Positions 51,219-59,974 of a stretch of 64,000 bases of DNA are shown one piece after another; the stretch's first letter is position 1, and every line of letters begins with the position of its first letter. The translations under genes and the position numbers were made by a program. The DNA lies in assembly GCF_014873955.1 (NCBI RefSeq), contig NZ_JADBED010000001.1, positions 2,818,825-2,882,824 of the forward strand, written 5' to 3'. This stretch comes from Nesterenkonia lutea. GTDB taxonomy: Bacteria; Actinomycetota; Actinomycetes; Actinomycetales; Micrococcaceae. A model generated the notes under the pieces. That model made no database searches and was not told where the DNA came from. It saw nothing but the letters and a program-made list of their open reading frames with translations.

Positions 51219-52047
51219 GGACCTCAAACCGCGACCGGGGCACGAGCTGCCGCGCATCCCGGTGGCGCTGTCCACCTCCTCGGTATACCCCCTGGGGGTT
51301 GCCGAAGGATTCGCCATCGCCGATGACCTCGGCTACGACGGCGTCGAGGTGATGGTCACCCACCGCAGCGAGTCCCAGCAGGCCTCCACGCTCAACGAGC
51401 TCTCGTGGCGCTTCGGACTGCAGGTCATGGCCATCCACGCACCGACCCTCCTGCTGACCCAGCAGGTCTGGGGATCGGCCTGGGACAAGCTCAGACGCAG
51501 TGCGGCGCTCGCCGCCGAGGTCGGGTGCGGGGTCGTCGTCGCTCACCCGCCCTTCCGTTGGCAGGTCGGGTATGCCGAGGGGTTCGCCGAGGGCATCGCG
51601 CAGCTCGAGGAGGAGACCGGGGTGCTCTTCGCGGTGGAGAACATGTATCCCTGGCGGGCCGGCGGGCGCGAAGCCACGATGTATCTGCCGCACTGGGACC
51701 CTGTGGATCAGCCCTACCCCCACGTGACCTGGGACTTCTCACATGCGGCCACGGCCGAGTCGGACTCCTTCGAGGCTGTCCAGGCCCTGGGCCAGAGGCT
51801 GCGCCACGTCCACCTGACTGACGGCTGGTCCAACGGTTTCAAGGATGACCACCTCATTCCCGGCCAGGGCGAACAGCGCGTCGCCGAGGCCATGGAGCTC
51901 CTCGCGAAGCCTGACTTCGCCGGGGAAGGCTTCACCGGAGTGGTGGCGGTGGAGGTCGCCACCCGCACAGCCCGCAACGTGGGGGACCGGGAGCGGTGGC
52001 TGGCCGAGTCCCTGGCATTCGCCCGCAGGCATCTCGGACAGGAGTGA
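51208..52047 (+). CDS. Sugar phosphate isomerase/epimerase-like TIM-barrel protein (Rv0498-like)
   Basis: 279 aa. AP-endonuclease-2/xylose-isomerase-like barrel with metal-ligand strands: YDGVEVMV, VMAIHAPTLL, VVVAHPPF, FAVENMYPW, TWDFSHAA, LRHVHLTDG and VAVEVATR. Its reaction is unknown. The conserved pairing with ppx and proC in Actinobacteria suggests a shared process, but none has been established. Overlaps ppx by 11 bp; proC starts 3 bp after its stop. Confidence 0.8.
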   Translation: MPTEDLKPRPGHELPRIPVALSTSSVYPLGVAEGFAIADDLGYDGVEVMVTHRSESQQASTLNELSWRFGLQVMAIHAPTLLLTQQVWGSAWDKLRRSAALAAEVGCGVVVAHPPFRWQVGYAEGFAEGIAQLEEETGVLFAVENMYPWRAGGREATMYLPHWDPVDQPYPHVTWDFSHAATAESDSFEAVQALGQRLRHVHLTDGWSNGFKDDHLIPGQGEQRVAEAMELLAKPDFAGEGFTGVVAVEVATRTARNVGDRERWLAESLAFARRHLGQE

Positions 52048-52049
52048 GC

Positions 52050-52991
52050 ATGAGCAGCGACGACGCATACGAGCAGCCCGGCGAGCCTGCGCAGACTGGT
52101 CAGCCAGGACAGCCAGGACAGCCTGGTCAGCCCGGGCAGGTGCCCCCGAGGGTGGCCATGCTCGGACTCGGCTCCATGAACGGTGCCATCCTCTCTGGCC
52201 TGCTGGCCTCCTCCGTGCGGCGCGAGGATGTGGTCGCGACCACCCGGAGCGCGGCCACGGCGCGGGCCCGGGCGGAGGAGCACGGCATCACGGTGCTTGC
52301 CGAGCAGGAGACTGCCGAGGCCAATGGGATCGCGGTGGAGCAGGCCGACGTCGTCTTTCTCGGTGTCAAGCCCCACGGCATCGTCAGCCTCGCCGAGTCC
52401 ATCGCCTCCAGACTGAGGCCGGGCGCCGTCGTCGTCTCCGTGGCGGCGGCGATAGACCTGGCGATGCTCGAGGGCGCGCTGGCCCACGGTCAGCCGGTGA
52501 TCCGCTCGATGCCGAATACGCCGCTCTCGGTGGGACTCGGAGTCGTCGGCCTGGTTCCAGGCAGACATGCGAGTGCGGCACACACCCGGACCGTGCAGAC
52601 CCTGCTGGAGAGCTGCGGCGCCGTCCACGTGATCGATGAATCACAGATCGATGCGCTCACCGGCATCTCCGGATCCGGACCGGCCTATGCGTTCTACCTG
52701 GCCGAGCAGATGGCCGACGCCGGCGTGCAGCTCGGACTCGATCGCGCCCTCGCCGCCGATCTCGCCGCCCAGACGATCTACGGCGCGGGGAGGATGATGG
52801 TTCAGCACCAGCGCGCCGGCACCGCCGACGCCGCGCAGCTGCGCCGAGCGGTCTGCTCGCCCAACGGCACCACCGAGCGGGCCATCGACGCCTTCGACGA
52901 GCACGGCTTCGCCGCCGCAGTGTCCGCCGCAGTGGAGGCCAGCGCGAGCCGCTCCGCCGAGATCACCGAAGAGCTGCGCACCGCAGAGTGA
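52050..52991 (+). CDS. proC: Pyrroline-5-carboxylate reductase with Gly-Gln-Pro N-terminal extension
   Basis: 313 aa from ATG at 52050 (GGAG 6 bases upstream). Last step of proline synthesis, using NAD(P)H. The core begins VAMLGLGSMNGAILSGLLAS (nucleotide-binding GxGxMN) and includes RSMPNTPLSVGLG and SGSGPAYAFYLAEQMADAG, the ProC signature. The first ~33 residues are extra: an acidic start followed by about four GQP units encoded by a 9-base repeat (52098-52140), probably disordered. Third gene of the ppx-TIM barrel-proC operon. Confidence 0.95.
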   Translation: MSSDDAYEQPGEPAQTGQPGQPGQPGQPGQVPPRVAMLGLGSMNGAILSGLLASSVRREDVVATTRSAATARARAEEHGITVLAEQETAEANGIAVEQADVVFLGVKPHGIVSLAESIASRLRPGAVVVSVAAAIDLAMLEGALAHGQPVIRSMPNTPLSVGLGVVGLVPGRHASAAHTRTVQTLLESCGAVHVIDESQIDALTGISGSGPAYAFYLAEQMADAGVQLGLDRALAADLAAQTIYGAGRMMVQHQRAGTADAAQLRRAVCSPNGTTERAIDAFDEHGFAAAVSAAVEASASRSAEITEELRTAE

Positions 52992-53061
52992 GCAGCCGTC
53001 ACAGCCGGAGGGCTTTCAGCCTCCGCGGTGTGCGGCGAGGCATGAACAGAGGAATACAGTA

Positions 53062-54477
53062 GTGGCCATGGCGAGGGACATGCGCGTGCAGCGCGGCAGC
53101 GGATATCGAGGCACTCTCTGGTCGCGGATCCGCCGCGGGGTGGGACGCCTGACCGGCACCTCGCCGGCCAGGGCGGCCATGATGATCTTCGCGGTGACCA
53201 TCGCCGTGTTCTGCTCGCTGCTGATGATGCCCTGGGCCACCGCGTCCGGCCGCTCGTCGGTCTTCCATGAGGCCCTCTTCGTGGCCACCTCCGCGGTGAC
53301 CGTCACTGGTCTGACTCCGGTGAACACCGCGGACCACTGGTCCTTCGCGGGACAGCTGGTGATCCTGGTCGGCATCCAGGTGGGTGGCCTGGGCATCATC
53401 ACCATCGCCGCGCTGCTGGCCATCTCGGTGACCCGGAACCTCGGACTGCGGACCCGCCTGGTCGCGCAGGAGGGCGGGATCTCCACCGGCTCCATGGGGG
53501 AGACCGGCCAGGTCATCCGCACTGTCGTGATCTGCTCCGCCGTGGTGGAGGCGGCGCTGGCCCTCGTGCTCATCCCGCGCTTCATCCAGCTCAATGATGA
53601 CATTCTCAGCGGTCTCTGGCATGGAACCTTCTACGCGATCTCTGCGTTCAACAATGCCGGTTTCGTGGTGCACTCCGGCGGTCTCGGGGGATTCGGCGAC
53701 GACCCGGTCGTGATCTGGACGATCATGGTCGGCGTGTTCCTGGGCAGCCTGGGGTTCCCGGTGCTGTTCATGCTCTGGCGCAATCGCTGGCATGTGCGGA
53801 ACTGGAGCCTGCACACGAAGCTGACCCTCCAGGTCACCCTCCTGCTGATGGTGATCGGCACTGTGCTCTACGCGGTCATGGAGTGGAACAATCTCTCGAC
53901 CATCGGCGAGATGAGCCTCTGGGAGAAGGTGCAGAACTCACTCTTCGCCTCGGTGAACATGCGCTCGGGCGGGTTCTCGGTCGTGGAGTCGAACGTGCAG
54001 AACGCCGAGACCATGCTGATCTCTGACGCGCTGATGTTCGCCGGCGGCGGCTCCGCCTCCACAGCCGGCGGGATCAAGGTGACCACGATCGCCGTGATCT
54101 GGCTGGCCTTCCTCGCGGAGGCCCGCGGCGACGCCGAGTCCACCGCCCACGGACGCACCATCCCGACCTCCGCGGTCCGCGTGGCCGTCTCCGTGGTGGC
54201 CATGGGGGCGACCCTGGTCCTGGTCTCCACGGTCTGGCTGATGTACATCACCGGACTCGACATGGGACGTCCGCTCTACGAATCGATCTCGGCATTCGCC
54301 ACGGTGGGGCTCACCAGCGGGCTCACCGAGGACCTGCCCCCTGAGGGACAGTATGTGCTGGCCGCGCTGATGTTCGCCGGTCGTGTCGGAATCATCACCT
54401 TCGCAGCCTCATTGACGGTGCGTCAGCGCAGCCGCGTCCGCTACCGGTACCCCGAGGGGCGCCCAATGATCGGCTGA
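53062..54477 (+). CDS. TrkH/KtrB family potassium (sodium-coupled) uptake channel
   Basis: 471 aa from GTG at 53062 (GAGGAA 7 bases upstream; ATG at 53068 possible). Eight-helix transporter with four pore loops: SAVTVTGLTPVNT, FNNAGFVVHSG, NMRSGGFSVVES and FATVGLTSGL. These contain the selectivity-filter glycines of KtrB. The highly basic N-terminus faces the cytoplasm. Partner of the KtrA-like protein that follows. Potassium uptake is central to osmotic adaptation. Confidence 0.93.
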   Translation: MAMARDMRVQRGSGYRGTLWSRIRRGVGRLTGTSPARAAMMIFAVTIAVFCSLLMMPWATASGRSSVFHEALFVATSAVTVTGLTPVNTADHWSFAGQLVILVGIQVGGLGIITIAALLAISVTRNLGLRTRLVAQEGGISTGSMGETGQVIRTVVICSAVVEAALALVLIPRFIQLNDDILSGLWHGTFYAISAFNNAGFVVHSGGLGGFGDDPVVIWTIMVGVFLGSLGFPVLFMLWRNRWHVRNWSLHTKLTLQVTLLLMVIGTVLYAVMEWNNLSTIGEMSLWEKVQNSLFASVNMRSGGFSVVESNVQNAETMLISDALMFAGGGSASTAGGIKVTTIAVIWLAFLAEARGDAESTAHGRTIPTSAVRVAVSVVAMGATLVLVSTVWLMYITGLDMGRPLYESISAFATVGLTSGLTEDLPPEGQYVLAALMFAGRVGIITFAASLTVRQRSRVRYRYPEGRPMIG

Positions 54478-54553
54478 GCGAGCTGGCTGGCGATCGACTG
54501 AGCGTGCTGGTCAGCACCCTGCGGGGGTTTACCCTGGAGTCAGCACTCTCAGA

Positions 54554-54571
54554 CTGAGCCCCTGGGCTCAG
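54554..54571. promoter_or_regulatory. Palindrome in the ktrA leader
   Basis: CTGAGCCC and GGGCTCAG are 8-bp inverted repeats around CT, 28 bp before the KtrA-like start. It could be a small hairpin ending some transcripts from the channel gene or an operator. No c-di-AMP (ydaO) riboswitch sequence was recognisable in the 121-bp gap. Confidence 0.4.
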
Positions 54572-54598
54572 CACGCATTTCGCGAAAAGGACGCACAC

Positions 54599-55270
54599 GT
54601 GGGCAAGCAGAACCCTCAGAGCAACAAGCCGGTCCTGGTCGTGGGCCTGGGTCGTTTCGGCATCGCGCTGAGCGAGCAGCTGGTGTCGCAGAACAAGGAG
54701 GTCCTCGCCGTGGAGCGGGATCGTGGCCTGGTGCAGAAGCATGCTGATCTGCTGACCCATGTGGTCGAGGCCGACGCCACCGACATCGAGGCCCTGCGGC
54801 AGGTGGGCGCACAGGAGTTCGACGCCGCCGTCGTCGGTGTCGGCACCTCGATCGAGTCCTCCGTGCTGATCGCCGCCAACCTGGTGGACCTGGGAGTCAG
54901 CCAGGTCTGGGCCAAGGCCATCAACCCCACGCATGGCAAGATCCTGACCAGGATCGGCTGCCATCACGTGATCTACCCCGAGCACGACGCCGGAGTGCGC
55001 GCCGCGCACCTGGTCTCGGGCCAGATGCTGGACTTCATCAAGTTCGACGACGACTTCGCGATCGTCAAGATGCGACCGCCCCGCGAGCTGCACGGCAAGA
55101 CCATCGACCAGTGCCAGCCGCGCAGCCGGCACCGGGTCAACGTCGTCGGCGTGAAGTCCCCTGGCAAGGACTTCGTCTACGCACAGCCGGACACGCTCGT
55201 CTCAGCTGGTGACACCATCATCGTCTCCGGAGATGTCTCCCAGCTCGAGTACTTCGCCGACCACGCCTGA
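54599..55270 (+). CDS. KtrA/TrkA-type RCK regulatory subunit of potassium uptake
   Basis: 223 aa from GTG at 54599 with AGG 9 bases upstream. RCK_N domain: VLVVGLGRFGIALSEQL (dinucleotide-binding GxGxxG) and VVEADATDIEALRQVG near 57-72. RCK_C domain: DFAIVKMRPPRELHGKTI to VSAGDTIIVSGD. This cytoplasmic ring gates the TrkH/KtrB channel in response to ATP/ADP or c-di-AMP. It lies 121 bp downstream of the channel gene and 9 bp upstream of acuC. Confidence 0.92.
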   Translation: MGKQNPQSNKPVLVVGLGRFGIALSEQLVSQNKEVLAVERDRGLVQKHADLLTHVVEADATDIEALRQVGAQEFDAAVVGVGTSIESSVLIAANLVDLGVSQVWAKAINPTHGKILTRIGCHHVIYPEHDAGVRAAHLVSGQMLDFIKFDDDFAIVKMRPPRELHGKTIDQCQPRSRHRVNVVGVKSPGKDFVYAQPDTLVSAGDTIIVSGDVSQLEYFADHA

Positions 55271-55279
55271 GGAGGGCCC

Positions 55280-56464
55280 GTGGCAGCACTTCCTGCCGTC
55301 GTCGTCTGGGATGAAGCCCTGCTCGCATACCGCTTCAGCTCCAGCCACCCCATGGACCCGGTGCGCCTGGAGCTGACCGCGAGGCTCTGTGAGGAGTTCG
55401 GCCTGTTCACCGCGGCGCATGTGCGGCGGCTGGAGACCCAGGTCGCCTCCGACGAGGTGCTCGGCACCGTCCACACCGCCGAGTACATCGCCGCCGTCAA
55501 GGCCGCCGCCGAGCACGGACGGCCCTCCCTCGAGCATGGTCTGGGCACTGAGGACACCCCCGTCTTCAGCGAGCTCCACCTCGGCGCCGCGCGAATCGCT
55601 GACGGCACCCACCAGTGCGCGCAGGCGCTGCTCTCCGGCACCGCGGTGCGCGCAGTGAACTTCGCGGGAGGCATGCACCACTCTGCGCGGGCCCACGCAG
55701 GAGGATTCTGCGTCTACAACGATTCCGCCGTGGCGATCCAGCACCTGCTGGACCAGGGGACCCGGCGCGTGGTGTACATCGACGTGGATGCCCACCACGG
55801 GGACGGCACTCAGTCGATCTTCTACGAGGACCCCCGGGTCATGACCATCTCGATCCACCAGACCGGGGTGGCGCTGTACCCGGGCACGGGTTTTCCGAAC
55901 GAGATCGGCGGCCCCGGGGCCGAGGGGACAGCCGTGAACATCGCTGTCCCGGAGGGCACCGGCGACGCCGGCTGGCTGCGAGCATTCCATGCGGTCGTCC
56001 CTCAGCTGGTGCAGGCCTTCGAGCCCGAGGTGATCCTCTCCCAGCATGGCTGCGATTCGCATCGGGAGGATCCGCTCAGCGATCTCCAGCTCAGCGTCGA
56101 CGCGCACCGTCAGACGGCGCTGGACGTCGCTCACCTCGCGGACGAGCACTGCGAGGGGCGGTGGATCGCGACCGGCGGAGGCGGCTACTCCGTGCACACG
56201 GTGGTTCCGCGCAGCTGGACGCACCTGAGTGCAGTCGCGCTCGGCATGCCGATCCCGCTGCACACCCCGGTGCCGCAGCGCTGGCGGGACCACGTGCTCG
56301 ACCGCTACCAGATCTCGGCCCCCGAGAGCATGGGTGACGACGCCCAGCTCTGGTGGCGCTCCTGGGAGCTGGGCTATGACCCCTCCGACGCGGTGGACCG
56401 CGCGGTGATGCAGACCCGCAAGGAGATCTTCCCGCTGCATGGGCTCGATCCCTGGTTTGACTGA
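55280..56464 (+). CDS. acuC: AcuC-like class I histone-deacetylase-fold protein
   Basis: 394 aa from GTG at 55280 (GAGGAGGG just upstream). HDAC-fold zinc hydrolase: MHHSARAHAGGFCVYND, YIDVDAHHGDGTQS (zinc Asp and His), LSQHGCDSH and TGGGGYS, all active-site elements. In B. subtilis AcuC deacetylates and thereby reactivates acetyl-CoA synthetase AcsA. A complete acsA with the modified C-terminal lysine motif is present at 15578-17587, so this is a plausible partner. Several in-frame GTGs make the start slightly uncertain. Confidence 0.92.
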   Translation: MAALPAVVVWDEALLAYRFSSSHPMDPVRLELTARLCEEFGLFTAAHVRRLETQVASDEVLGTVHTAEYIAAVKAAAEHGRPSLEHGLGTEDTPVFSELHLGAARIADGTHQCAQALLSGTAVRAVNFAGGMHHSARAHAGGFCVYNDSAVAIQHLLDQGTRRVVYIDVDAHHGDGTQSIFYEDPRVMTISIHQTGVALYPGTGFPNEIGGPGAEGTAVNIAVPEGTGDAGWLRAFHAVVPQLVQAFEPEVILSQHGCDSHREDPLSDLQLSVDAHRQTALDVAHLADEHCEGRWIATGGGGYSVHTVVPRSWTHLSAVALGMPIPLHTPVPQRWRDHVLDRYQISAPESMGDDAQLWWRSWELGYDPSDAVDRAVMQTRKEIFPLHGLDPWFD

Positions 56465-56531
56465 TCTCGGCCTCGGCTGGAGCCGGCGGGCCGCGGCCCG
56501 CCCCGATTCTGTGGCTGCACCACGTAGCCGC

Positions 56532-56537
56532 TACACT
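56532..56537 (+). promoter_or_regulatory. Possible -10 element for the bS22 gene
   Basis: TACACT fits the actinobacterial -10 consensus and lies 51 bp upstream of the bS22 start in the otherwise featureless 123-bp gap after acuC. No convincing -35 hexamer was found. Confidence 0.3.
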
Positions 56538-56587
56538 GTTCCGAGACCTTTTTCTCGTTGTTTACCTACAGACAAGGACTGCACCCC

Positions 56588-56686
56588 ATGGGCTCAGTGA
56601 TCAAGAAGCGCCGCAAGCGCATGGCGAAGAAGAAGCACCGCAAACGTCTGCGGAAGACTCGCCACCAGCGCCGCAACAAGAAGTAA
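56588..56686 (+). CDS. Small ribosomal subunit protein bS22 (32 aa)
   Basis: The short frame from ATG 56588 encodes MGSVIKKRRKRMAKKKHRKR followed by LRKTRHQRRNKK and TAA. This almost pure Lys/Arg peptide matches mycobacterial bS22 (Rv0500B), an actinobacterial ribosomal protein also described as AURKAIP1/COX24-domain. AAGGA lies 9 bases upstream. In mycobacteria it also sits near proC (Rv0500). It binds near the decoding region of the 30S subunit. A clear terminator follows. Confidence 0.92.
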   Translation: MGSVIKKRRKRMAKKKHRKRLRKTRHQRRNKK

Positions 56687-56702
56687 GACTTCTTGAAAGC
56701 GT

Positions 56703-56742
56703 GAATGAACCCCGGCAGCCAGCAGGCGGCCGGGGTTCATTC
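56703..56742 (+). terminator. Hairpin terminator after the bS22 gene
   Basis: GAATGAACCCCGGC at 56703-56716 pairs perfectly with 56729-56742 around a 12-base loop. It starts 17 bp after the bS22 stop and is followed by a short pyrimidine-rich stretch (GTCTCTG). Confidence 0.8.
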
Positions 56743-56783
56743 GTCTCTGCATCAGTTGATGGATACCAGGGCAAGGAGAAGCT

Positions 56784-57044
56784 GTGTCACAGCCGGTGGT
56801 GGTCGAAGTCCTCACCAAGCAGGGGTGTCATCTCTGCGTCGATGCGCTCGCCGCAGCGAGGCAGGTCTGTGCCGAGTTCGGGATCGAGCCGCTCGAGCGG
56901 GACATCACGACCGATGAGGAGCTGCTGAGCATCTATGCCGAGGAGCTCCCGGTGCTGCTCATCGATGGGCGGGTGAAGGACTTCTGGCGGATCGATCCGC
57001 AGCGGCTGCGTCGACTGCTGAGCGAGACTGACGCGGGCCGCTGA
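56784..57044 (+). CDS. Glutaredoxin-like (DUF836) thioredoxin-fold protein
   Basis: 86 aa from GTG at 56784. Small thioredoxin-fold protein with the dithiol motif GCHLC near residues 15-19 and the cis-proline segment ELPVLLIDGRVKDFWRID. Probably a thiol-disulfide exchange protein. It is the only gene between the bS22 terminator and a terminator that belongs to the opposite strand. Substrate unknown. Confidence 0.85.
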   Translation: MSQPVVVEVLTKQGCHLCVDALAAARQVCAEFGIEPLERDITTDEELLSIYAEELPVLLIDGRVKDFWRIDPQRLRRLLSETDAGR

Positions 57045-57152
57045 CAGGCCCGCCCGCCCGGTGGATGAGCCGCGGACCGAGCCTGCGGCCGCCTCCGCGG
57101 GCATCCCGACCGTTCGGGCGACTGGGCTGCCACTGGGCCGGCATGACAAAAA

Positions 57153-57176
57153 GGGCCCGGTCTGGTGACCGGGCCC
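57153..57176 (-). terminator. Intrinsic terminator of the LpqE-like gene
   Basis: GGGCCCGGTC and GACCGGGCCC form a 10-bp stem around a 4-base loop. On the minus strand the hairpin is followed by TTTTT, so it is a textbook intrinsic terminator for the lipoprotein gene that ends 28 bp upstream. It may also stop transcription from the glutaredoxin side. Confidence 0.88.
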
Positions 57177-57203
57177 CTCCTGTGTCTGCGCGATCCAGCC
57201 GGT

Positions 57204-57764
57204 TCAGTGCCCGGCTTCCTCGGGATCGTGGTGCGAGGTGCCGCTGCCGTATGTGTCGGGCCCGTGCTCGAGGTGATCTGTCACCGTCTCGTCGTAGCCG
57301 CCCGGGACCAGGTCGCGGTATTCCGGGAGGACCCCGTCGAAGACGGAGGCATCGATCTCCTCGGCCTCTCCGTTGACGCTGACTGTGACCTCATGCAGGG
57401 AGCCGGGAGTGCCCTGGAAGGAGTCGATGATGATCTCCTCGTCGTGCTCCAGCGAGAGAGTCTCGCGAGCGGGGACGGTGACCATGATCGTCTCCGAATC
57501 CGAGGCGATCTCAACCTCCGCGTCCTCCAGTCCCGTGTTGCTGAGCGTGCCGATCAGGCGAGCGGGGCTGCCCTCACCCTCGGTGACGAAGGCCATATGC
57601 CGGAACTTCATGTCAGCGAACTCCGCCCGGGTCCCGTCCGAGGCCGCGTAGTCGTGCGTCGTGGCCTGGTAGTTGGCGAAGCTGCAGCCGGTGGATCCCA
57701 GAAGGGCGGCCGCCGCCAGGGATGCCGCAGCGGTGCGGCGAGCTGTCTCAGCTGAGAACTTCAC
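57204..57764 (-). CDS. LpqE-like secreted lipoprotein
   Basis: 186 aa from GTG at 57762-57764 (GAGGAG ~9 bases upstream). Signal peptide with lipobox GSTGC; mature protein begins SFANYQATTHDYAASDGTRA. The ~130-residue beta-rich domain contains LIGTLSNTG and is followed by a His/Asp/Glu-rich tail (GTSHHDPEEAGH), which could bind metal. In mycobacteria lpqE is beside carD-ispD-ispF-cysS, the same neighbours as here. Function unknown. It is divergent from carD with 269 bp between them. Confidence 0.78.
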   Translation of the reverse strand: MKFSAETARRTAAASLAAAALLGSTGCSFANYQATTHDYAASDGTRAEFADMKFRHMAFVTEGEGSPARLIGTLSNTGLEDAEVEIASDSETIMVTVPARETLSLEHDEEIIIDSFQGTPGSLHEVTVSVNGEAEEIDASVFDGVLPEYRDLVPGGYDETVTDHLEHGPDTYGSGTSHHDPEEAGH

Positions 57765-58001
57765 GGGGCGAGTCTCCTCATGATCTTGGTGCGGTGCAGA
57801 TGAGCTGGGCGGAAGATGCTGTGCACTTCCGGACCCGGATCTGTCGCGCAGGGGACGTCCACGTCAGCGGGGAACCGCAGCTCACGTGCTGGTGTGGTCT
57901 TTCGCCAATTCTACAGGATGTCGAAATCGTATGTCGGCGAAGCTTAGGCGCTTGCGCACAAGGAGCCGCCAACGACACGCGGCGACGATTGTGACGCGTG
58001 A

Positions 58002-58007
58002 TAAACT
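58002..58007 (+). promoter_or_regulatory. Probable -10 element of the carD promoter
   Basis: TAAACT preceded by TGA (extended -10 form, GTGATAAACT) lies 27 bp before the carD start. It would give a leader of about 20 bases carrying the AAAGGGG ribosome-binding site. No clear -35 is visible, which is common for CarD/RbpA-dependent promoters. The rest of the 269-bp gap toward the lipoprotein gene shows nothing definite. Confidence 0.45.
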
Positions 58008-58033
58008 GATGTCCGGGAAAGGGGAATAATTAC

Positions 58034-58552
58034 ATGAATTTTGAGGTCGGCGAGACAGTCGTCTACCCGCACCACGGTGCGGCCACGATTGAAGAAGTCA
58101 AGACCCGCACGGTCCGCGGCGAAGAGAAGATGTACCTCAAGCTCCGCGTCTCGCAGGGAGACCTGACCATCGAGGTGCCCGCAGACAACGTCGACCTGGT
58201 CGGGGTCCGCGACGTCGTCGGGCAGGAGGGCCTCGAGCATGTCTTTGACGTGCTGCGGGCCGAGTACGCCGAAGAACCCACGAACTGGTCACGCCGGTAC
58301 AAGGCCAATCTTGAGAAGCTCGCCTCAGGCGATGTCAACAAGGTGGCCGAGGTCGTCCGAGACCTGTGGCGCCGCGAGAACGATCGCGGCCTCTCGGCAG
58401 GCGAGAAGCGCATGCTCGCCAAGGCGCGGCAGATTCTGGTCTCGGAGCTCGCTCTGGCCAAGAAGCTGAATGAGGAGGAGGCGGCCCTGTTGCTGGACAA
58501 GGTCCTCGACGAGGCGCCCACTCCGGCAGAGCCTGAGAAGGTCGCAGAATAG
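58034..58552 (+). CDS. carD: CarD-family RNA polymerase-binding transcription factor
   Basis: 172 aa. The N-terminal RNAP-interacting domain opens [20 protein letters not shown], and the C-terminal helical DNA-binding domain includes [18 protein letters not shown]. The conserved Trp (NWSRRY) wedges into the promoter bubble. CarD stabilises open complexes, especially at rRNA promoters, and is essential in mycobacteria. AAAGGGG lies ~10 bases upstream of the ATG. A short Glu/Pro/Ala-rich C-terminal tail is added. The ispDF fusion starts 3 bp after its stop. Confidence 0.96.
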   Translation: MNFEVGETVVYPHHGAATIEEVKTRTVRGEEKMYLKLRVSQGDLTIEVPADNVDLVGVRDVVGQEGLEHVFDVLRAEYAEEPTNWSRRYKANLEKLASGDVNKVAEVVRDLWRRENDRGLSAGEKRMLAKARQILVSELALAKKLNEEEAALLLDKVLDEAPTPAEPEKVAE

Positions 58553-58554
58553 AG

Positions 58555-59949
58555 ATGAGCCAGGTGGGACCTCAGGTCGCACCGACAGCCACGGCCGCCC
58601 CCGAGGGAGCACCGTCGATGAGTCGCCCGGACGCCGGGACAGGAGATCCTGTCACGGTGCGCCGGGCGCTCGTCATTGTGGCCGCCGGCAGCGGAGAGCG
58701 GCTCGGGCAGGGAATGCCCAAGGCCCGCGTGCACCTCGCCGGACGTCCGATCCTCGCGCATGTGCTTGAGCGGCTTCACGGTCTGACCCCCGGATTCGAC
58801 GCCATCGTGCTCGTCCTGCCCCGTGATGTCCCCAGCTATGACACGCTCGCCGCGCTGGGACATGAGTTCAGCGCCGCGACAGGCGTGCCCGTCTTCTCCA
58901 CACGAGGCGGAGGAAGCAGATCCTCCAGCGTGCGTGCAGGACTGGATCACCTGGCACGGTCCGTGACCCTGCAGGACTGGGACCACGCCAGCACCACGGT
59001 GCTCATCCAGGATGCAGCGCGTGCTCTCACTCCGCACGCCGTCTACACCCGCGTCATGGCAGCCGTGGAGTCGGGGGCCTCCGCAGTCGTGCCGGCGCTG
59101 CCGGTCACGGACACGATCAAGCGGGTGAAGCAGGACCGGCGCCCCCAGACCGAACTCGTGGCCGAGACGGTTCCACGAGGTGCGCTGCGCGCGGTGCAGA
59201 CCCCGCAGGGATTCACCCTGGAGCTGCTCAGGCGAGCCTTCGCACACGTCGGTGACCTTCCCGACGACGCCGCCGAGGCGCTCACCGACGAGGCCATGAT
59301 CGCCGAATCCATGGGAGTCGAGGTCAGGGTCGTCGCCGGATCGGATCTCGCGGCGAAGATCACCTCCCCGGCGGACCTCGTCTCAGCGGAGGCGCACCTT
59401 CGCACCGAGGCGCAGCCTGAGCAGGCGCAGCCCGGGCATCCCGCCGCCGAACCGGTCCTCCCGCGGGTGGGCATCGGCCATGATGTCCATGCCTTCGCCC
59501 CCGAGGGTGAGTCCCGGGAGCTCTGGCTCGCCGGTCTGTTCTGGCCGGACCTGCAGGGACTCACCGGTCACTCCGACGGTGACGCTGTGGCCCATGCCTG
59601 CTGCGACGCCCTGTTCAGCGCCGCCGGCCTCGGAGACCTCGGGGTGCATTTCGGGGCTGACACCATAGGGACCGCGCGCCCGGAGCTCATCGGAGCCTCG
59701 GGTGCTGAGCTCCTGGGGGAGGCGGCACGCATCGTTCGTGCGGCAGGCTTCGGGATCGGTTCTGTGTCAGTGCAGTTCGTCGGGCGCCGCCCGAAGTTCG
59801 GTCCCCGCCGTCAGGAGGCCCAGGAGGTGCTCAGCTCAGCGGTCGGCGCACCGGTCGCGATCAGCGCCACCACCTCTGACGGGCTGGGCTTCACCGGACG
59901 CGGCGAGGGAATTCTGGCCACAGCCACCGCGGTCGTCTACCTGATGTGA
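58555..59949 (+). CDS. ispDF: Bifunctional IspD-IspF (MEP pathway)
   Basis: 464 aa. Residues ~35-275 are IspD, the CTP transferase making CDP-methylerythritol: [30 protein letters not shown], and [17 protein letters not shown]. After an Ala/Gln/Pro linker (~280-300), residues ~305-464 are IspF, the cyclodiphosphate synthase: [13 protein letters not shown] with the zinc Asp/His, [17 protein letters not shown] and [15 protein letters not shown]. These are steps 3 and 5 of non-mevalonate isoprenoid synthesis. In mycobacteria ispD and ispF are adjacent but separate; here they are fused. A ~34-residue N-terminal extension precedes IspD (an internal ATG at 58618 is an alternative start). Confidence 0.95.
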   Translation: MSQVGPQVAPTATAAPEGAPSMSRPDAGTGDPVTVRRALVIVAAGSGERLGQGMPKARVHLAGRPILAHVLERLHGLTPGFDAIVLVLPRDVPSYDTLAALGHEFSAATGVPVFSTRGGGSRSSSVRAGLDHLARSVTLQDWDHASTTVLIQDAARALTPHAVYTRVMAAVESGASAVVPALPVTDTIKRVKQDRRPQTELVAETVPRGALRAVQTPQGFTLELLRRAFAHVGDLPDDAAEALTDEAMIAESMGVEVRVVAGSDLAAKITSPADLVSAEAHLRTEAQPEQAQPGHPAAEPVLPRVGIGHDVHAFAPEGESRELWLAGLFWPDLQGLTGHSDGDAVAHACCDALFSAAGLGDLGVHFGADTIGTARPELIGASGAELLGEAARIVRAAGFGIGSVSVQFVGRRPKFGPRRQEAQEVLSSAVGAPVAISATTSDGLGFTGRGEGILATATAVVYLM

Positions 59950-59974
59950 ACGTCCGACCAGATAAGCTGGCCCG

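Noticed and set aside
54478..54598. c-di-AMP (ydaO) riboswitch before the KtrA-like gene
   Set aside because: Expected because KtrA genes are often controlled this way, but the gap is only 121 bp and the conserved ydaO core sequences are absent; only a small palindrome is present.
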